In this document: positions 6,212 to 9,282 of the stretch, in pieces | Layout of the letters: every line of letters begins with the position of its first letter | Position numbering within the stretch: the stretch's first letter is position 1 | Assembly: GCA_964426545.1 (NCBI GenBank) | Contig: CAYRQP010000032.1 | Span: 1 to 9,282, forward strand | DNA from: CAYRQP01 sp964426545 | Lineage (GTDB): Bacteria; Fermentibacterota; Fermentibacteria; Fermentibacterales; JCC-6 | Reading direction: 5' to 3' | Length of the DNA: 9,282 bases | The notes under the pieces: generated by a model | What the model saw: only the letters and a program-made list of their open reading frames with translations | Told to the model about the DNA's origin: nothing | Database searches by the model: none | Program-made: the position numbers and the translations under genes

Positions 6212-7257
6212 CTATGACTTCTCGTACCACGTCCCCCTCCCCTGACCTCTCTTTACAAGATGACCTGAGGTAACAAGTCTGGCAAGGTGGCTTTTGACTG
6301 TATTACGGTTTGCACCGGAGATTTTAACAGCGTCGCGGACTGTAAGACGGCCGTGTTCACGAACGATTGCATAAAGTTGTTCTGAAAGTGCAGGCAGTGA
6401 CGACATCAGATTTTCCTTTTCGACTTTCCGTTTAAGCGTCTGTTTCTGGCGGCACATGGCATCAATGAAGAACGTGAGCCAATCGATGAGACGGGATTCA
6501 TCCCCGTCCAAAGTGGATTGTGCACTTCTCAATGTCTTGTAGTAGTTATCCTTGTTCTCTTCGACTATCCGTTCCAGTGAGCTGTATGGAACGTAGCCAT
6601 ATCTGGCCCTGAGCAGTAACAAGGTCGTCAACGCTCTCGACAGGCGCCCATTACCATCCTGAAATGGATGAATAGCTAGAAAACGCACCACAAAGACCGC
6701 TACAATCAACAATATATGATGCTTGCTATCAGCAATAGTACTGTTTAACCACGAAACCAGGGATTCCATCCTACGCGGTGTATCGAAGGGAGTTGCTGTT
6801 TCAAAGATCACACCTATGCTTTGACCGGTTTTATCAAAACCTCAACATGATTGGGCAGCTTCTTGTATTGACCCCTGTGGCGCTCATCCTTCTGTGAGTA
6901 CTTTAGCAGGATGCCGTGAAGATGCCTAATCGTCTTCTCTGTCAATGGAATGTTCGGATATGAATCGAAAATCAACTCCATCAGATCAGCATAACCGGCG
7001 ACCTCCTCTTCATCGCGAGAACGGAAGGCGGTTATTTCCAAACCGGAAAGCAGTTTCTCAATCTCGTCATCCGTCAGTCTTACACCTTCGATTCGGGTGG
7101 ACGACCCCACAGATTCAATGGTTGCTATGCGCTTCAGAGCCGAAAGCCTCTCTGGAGCCAAATTACCAAGTGTTTCCCAGCGTCCCTTGAATTCATCAAT
7201 CTCGCCAATTGCTTTGACTAAACCGGATGTCAGGTTAATTTTAGAAAGATAATCCAT
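6212..7257 (-). pseudogene. Fic family protein split by a one-base frameshift
   Basis: The 5' part (7257 to 6814, 147 residues) carries the Fic N-terminal region with the inhibitory motif SSTRIEG (52-58, the (S/T)xxxE(G/N) pattern of self-inhibited Fic enzymes) and the HRGQYKKLPNHVE lead-in. The 3' part (to 6212) carries the catalytic motif HPFQDGNGRLSR and a C-terminal winged helix (ANRNTVKSHLARL). Fic enzymes use the motif histidine to transfer AMP from ATP to protein hydroxyls. At the join, a run of four T bases on the coding strand (6836-6839) appears to have lost one: five would read EVFDKTGQSIGVIF and restore one protein of about 349 residues, the normal size. As given, the first part ends in TAG at 6816-6814. 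The strong GGAGGT site before ATG 7257 remains. It is either a recent pseudogene, a sequencing error or, less likely, a programmed frameshift. Confidence 0.85.
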
Positions 7258-7271
7258 ATTGCACCTCCATT

Positions 7272-7298
7272 GTTATATCCAATTATAGAGCGTGTCAA
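7272..7298 (-). promoter_or_regulatory. Fic promoter
   Basis: On the minus strand a perfect TTGACA (7298-7293) is followed by a 15-bp spacer and TATAAC (7277-7272), a few bases ahead of the GGAGGT ribosome site. A spacer of 17 would give TAACAA instead. The region overlaps one ATATCCA site (7275-7281). Confidence 0.5.
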
Positions 7299-7321
7299 GC
7301 ATTATGGATATTTATGGATAT
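7275..7321. repeat. TGGATAT repeats over the Fic promoter
   Basis: TGGATAT occurs at 7305-7311 and again exactly ten bases on at 7315-7321, with an inverted copy, ATATCCA, at 7275-7281. The copies bracket the TTGACA hexamer, a typical arrangement for operator half-sites on one face of the helix. Two more ATATCC hexamers occur at 7416-7421 and 7429-7434 before the ATPase gene. Confidence 0.45.
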
Positions 7322-7410
7322 GCAATTGGGTATTTTTGTCGGTTCAGATGAAATTCATAAGCACCAAATAGGATTGATTCCGGGAATGTGCCTAAGCATG
7401 TTCTCTTTAT

Positions 7411-7445
7411 CCTGAATATCCGTACTTGATATCCGAATATTCAGG
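7411..7445. promoter_or_regulatory. Inverted repeat before the ATPase gene (operator candidate)
   Basis: CCTGAATAT (7411-7419) and ATATTCAGG (7437-7445) form a perfect 9-bp inverted repeat around a 17-bp centre, extendable to 12 bp with one bulged base (TATCC against GGGATA). The centre holds two ATATCCG copies 13 bp apart. The element overlaps the likely promoter of the gene starting at 7460. Confidence 0.5.
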
Positions 7446-7453
7446 GATAATAT
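7426..7453 (+). promoter_or_regulatory. Promoter of the DUF4143 ATPase gene, possibly leaderless
   Basis: TTGATA (7426-7431), a 16-bp spacer and TAATAT (7448-7453) form a fair promoter. The ATG at 7460 is only seven bases after the -10 hexamer, where transcription itself would start, and no ribosome site precedes it. Confidence 0.4.
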
Positions 7454-7459
7454 TTGAGC

Positions 7460-8599
7460 ATGATTATACGAAAAAGGCTTCTCGACAAGTTATACACCTG
7501 TCTCAACGAAAATCCGGTAACTACATTACTGGGACCCAGATAGTGCGGTAAGACAACTCTATCCAAAATGCTTGAACTGCCTTATCCTGTTAAGTATTTC
7601 GACCTTGAGAATAATGCAGATAGTGCAAAGTTGAATAATCCATTCTTCGTATTTAGGAATATGGAAGGGCTTGTGGTTCTTGATGAAGTACAAAATATGC
7701 CGGGATTATTCAGCACATTACGCGTAATTGTAGATGACGATAATTATAAAGTGAAGTTTCTGCTTCTCAGCAGTGCTTCCCCGCAAATCATTACAAGTGT
7801 TTCCGAGTCTCTTGCCGGAAGAACCGGATTTGTCGATATGAACGGCTTTGATCTTTCAGATATCCCGGTCGAAGAATGGCAAACTCTTTGGCTGGGCGGC
7901 GGATTTCCAAGATCATATCTTTCGAACAGCGATGCAGCAAGCCTAATATGGCGGGATGACTTTGCGCGTACCTTCCTGGAACGGGATATCCCTCAGTTAG
8001 GTTTTTCGATACCTTCTAAGGCAATTCGTCATTTCTGGGTAATGGTTGCTCATTATCATGGTCAAATATGGAATGCGAGTGAATTTGCACGGTCTCTTGG
8101 GAAGAATGAGAAAATTGTAAAGAATTATATGGACATCCTTACCGGAGCTTATGTTGTAAGACAGTTGAAGCCCTGGTTTGCCAATATCAGGAAAAGGCAA
8201 AGGAAGGCTCCAAAAATATACATAAGAGACTTCGGATTATTACATTCCCTGCTTTTGATTGAAACCCGGGATAATTTATACAGTCATATTAAGTGTGGCG
8301 CATCCTGGGAAGGATTCGCTCTTGAGCGGGTGCTTGCTGTCTTCGGTTCCCGGAATGCTTATTTCTGGGGAACTTATAATGGTGCGGAACTAGACTTGCT
8401 CATAGAACCGGGAGGTCGTAACATCGGTTTTGAATTTAAGTTCACAGATAGTGTTCGTACTACAAAGTCAATGAGAATTGCTATGCAAGATCTGAACCTG
8501 AAGTCTCTTTATGTAATTCATCCGGGGGAAGATACATATCCTTTAGACGAGTCGATTACAGCACTTTCCATTGAAGACATCACAACTTTCCGGTTCTAA
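7460..8599 (+). pseudogene. AAA (AAA_14)/DUF4143 ATPase with an in-frame amber codon in Walker A
   Basis: The frame from ATG 7460 to TAA 8599 encodes 379 positions, the usual size for this family, but codon 28 is TAG (7541-7543). It falls in Walker A, which reads GPR-stop-CGKTTL where the family has GPRQ(V/C)GKTTL, so one CAG-to-TAG change explains it. Downstream, LVVLDEVQ is Walker B, LLLSSASP follows as sensor 1, and ERDIPQLG, AHYHGQIWNASEFARSLG, KAPKIYIRDFGLLHSLL and CGASWEGFALE are typical of the family. GAELDLLI...GFEFKF at the end fits the nuclease-like (PD-(D/E)XK-type) fold of DUF4143. The in-frame ATG at 7568 has no ribosome site and would lack Walker A, so a shortened protein could not bind ATP normally. 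The biological role of these widespread ATPases is largely unknown. The rest of the gene is intact, implying recent loss, suppression or a base-call error. Confidence 0.85.
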
Positions 8600-8630
8600 C
8601 CCGAACATATCATCGAGTGGCTCTAACCCG
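8592..8630. repeat. Direct repeat at the ATPase/toxin junction
   Basis: GGTTCTAACCCG (8592-8603) and GGCTCTAACCCG (8619-8630) match at 11 of 12 positions, 27 bp apart. The first contains the ATPase stop codon; the second contains the stop that cuts off the PIN toxin on the other strand. It may mark the recombination point that removed the rest of the toxin gene. Confidence 0.5.
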
Positions 8631-8688
8631 GTTTGCCTTTGAAGAAGATTGCTGAAATCAGAACATTTGTATCGATTACTACTCTCAT
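8623..8688 (-). pseudogene. PIN-domain toxin remnant (first 21 codons)
   Basis: The ATG at 8688-8686 overlaps the antitoxin's TGA in an ATGA junction, the usual toxin-antitoxin arrangement. It encodes MRVVIDTNVLISAIF followed by FKGKPG, then TAG. This is the start of a PIN-family RNase toxin (about 130-150 residues when whole), including the first catalytic aspartate in VIDTNVL. The remaining acidic residues that complete the metal site are absent: the next 27 bp contain a further in-frame stop and then run into the end of the oppositely oriented ATPase gene. No other PIN sequence is visible there. The 21-residue product cannot be an active nuclease. Confidence 0.75.
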
Positions 8689-8948
8689 TTTTCAGAGCGT
8701 ACTTCATTTATTGCCTTTTGAATATCTTCTGAAGTCATTCCAGCGTCATACGCTGCCTGTTGTGCCCGAAGAATCAATTCCTCAAATTCTTCTGTCCCGG
8801 GGGGAGATATTGCTTTTAGAACAACAACATTCCCTTCTCCTACAACCACGAATTTTGTTCCGGTTTCCAGGTGAAGCACATCCCTGATCTCCTTGGGAAT
8901 TACAACTTGCCCTTTTGAAGACATCTTTGTTGTGGCTATTTTATTCAT
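8685..8948 (-). CDS. AbrB/MazE-type antitoxin (SpoVT-AbrB domain)
   Basis: The protein has 87 residues. Residues 5-48 form the swapped-hairpin DNA-binding domain with the signature TKMSSKGQVVIPKEIRDVL followed by GTKFVVVGEGNVVVLKAI. The helical tail (52-87, including AYDAGMTSEDIQKAINEVR) is the part that normally wraps and neutralises a PIN toxin. The ATG at 8948 is preceded by AAGGGTGG. Such antitoxins bind a palindrome in their own promoter; one candidate is TCTTAC-CA-GTAAGA at 8973-8986. The cognate toxin gene downstream is truncated, leaving the antitoxin as an orphan regulator. No frame damage is seen in this gene. Confidence 0.9.
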   Translation of the reverse strand: MNKIATTKMSSKGQVVIPKEIRDVLHLETGTKFVVVGEGNVVVLKAISPPGTEEFEELILRAQQAAYDAGMTSEDIQKAINEVRSEK

Positions 8949-8972
8949 TAAGTTCCACCCTTTCTCTTTTGT

Positions 8973-9017
8973 TCTTACCAGTAAGATTGTGAGATGCTGA
9001 GTATGTAGGGCTTACTG
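8973..9017. promoter_or_regulatory. Operator candidate upstream of the antitoxin
   Basis: TCTTAC (8973-8978), CA, GTAAGA (8981-8986) is a palindrome with perfect 6-bp arms about 25 bp before the antitoxin start. A third half-site, CTTACTG (9011-9017), is the reverse complement of CAGTAAG at 8979-8985. Paired half-sites like these suit autoregulation by an AbrB-type protein. Confidence 0.35.
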
Positions 9018-9070
9018 AACATAACCTATCTATTTATATTCCAATCATATAGATATATAATACAGGTGTA

Positions 9071-9096
9071 TTGACACACGGATAATACCGTATAAT
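9071..9096 (+). promoter_or_regulatory. Promoter-like pair before the transposase remnant
   Basis: Perfect TTGACA (9071-9076) and TATAAT (9091-9096) hexamers are separated by only 14 bp, shorter than the usual 16-18, so activity is doubtful. A strong GGAGGAAG ribosome site (9116-9123) follows. Confidence 0.3.
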
Positions 9097-9124
9097 AGAG
9101 ATAACCCTTGCACCTGGAGGAAGC

Positions 9125-9282
9125 TTGTATAACCACAATTGCCAACAATTGGAGTTCATTGAGCTCAAAAGCCCCTTCGGAGATCGACTCAGAGCAGATA
9201 ATCGATGGATTAACTTGAAGAGAAGATCCCCTTGATAATCTCACACGAGACCAATACCGAAAACTTCTTGTAATCGAAGAAG
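9125..9282 (+). pseudogene. Decayed transposase, N-terminal part
   Basis: Behind GGAGGAAG, a frame from TTG 9125 to TGA 9233-9235 contains QQLEFIELKSPFG and RADNRWINL. This resembles the N-terminus of IS4/IS5-superfamily (IS1182-like) transposases, where a short QLSF-like start leads to LPFGGKLxPxNRWVKL and IPWDE. The next expected part is found in other frames: LEEKIP from 9214 and DNLTRDQYRKLL after it, so at least two frameshifts have accumulated. The catalytic domain would lie outside the window. The start may be a mutated ATG. Family placement comes from motif memory and could be wrong in detail. Confidence 0.5.

Noticed and set aside
453..7348. Exact 12-bp match TTGTCGGTTCAG at 453-464 and 7337-7348
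   Set aside because: A few 12-bp matches are expected by chance in a window this long, and only the first copy has a -10 region at proper spacing.
7568..8599. ATPase called as an intact gene starting at ATG 7568
   Set aside because: That ATG has no ribosome site and falls just after Walker A; the true start and N-terminus are visible upstream, separated by an in-frame TAG.
1..9282. CRISPR array, tRNA or rRNA genes
   Set aside because: No regularly spaced repeats, cloverleaf-type segments or conserved rRNA stretches were seen on either strand.

Overview
The window reads as chromosomal DNA of an uncultured Gram-negative bacterium with moderate GC. The supporting signs are Shine-Dalgarno-led genes, secreted beta-rich and FG-GAP/VCBS proteins, and an LpxL-like acyltransferase. 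The C-terminal tail of the secreted protein at 505-1152 (TWGSIKGIF) resembles tails I recall from candidate phyla such as Fermentibacteria and Eisenbacteria, but the lineage assignment is only a guess.

Layout. (1) 1-1200: two divergently transcribed secreted proteins share a short intergenic region with mirror-image -10 sequences; the rightward one ends in a very clear intrinsic terminator. (2) 1274-2818 (minus): a permease of the ArsP/DUF318 type with a CSC motif, followed by a small CPKC thioredoxin-like protein, a pairing usually linked to metal or metalloid efflux. (3) 2883-6048 (minus): a tight four-gene operon encoding an acyl carrier protein, an LpxL/HtrB-like acyltransferase, a FeeM-like GNAT N-acyltransferase fused to a cyclic-nucleotide-binding domain, and a SAM methyltransferase. 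Adjacent genes touch, nearly touch or are separated by 3 nt. (4) 6212-9282: accessory DNA with damaged genes. These are a Fic AMP-transferase split by a one-base frameshift, a DUF4143 ATPase with an amber codon inside its Walker A motif, an intact AbrB/MazE-type antitoxin followed by a PIN toxin cut off after 21 residues, and a decayed transposase start at the right edge.

The most interesting system is region 3. Taken together it looks like a small pathway that moves fatty acyl chains from a dedicated ACP onto an amino-containing acceptor (FeeM-like step). It may then add a second acyl chain (LpxL-like step) and methylate the head group. The N-acylation enzyme appears to be gated directly by cAMP or cGMP. 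The parts list is analogous to ornithine-lipid (OlsB/OlsA plus N-methyltransferase) or FeeL/FeeM N-acyl amino acid synthesis, but this combination with a cyclic nucleotide sensor is not one I recognise as characterised. The product is inference only.

Two related GGGGACAGGG repeat elements with hairpins lie in the same orientation just outside both ends of this operon. The divergent Fic/ATPase control region carries five copies of the hexamer ATATCC, which may be a shared operator.
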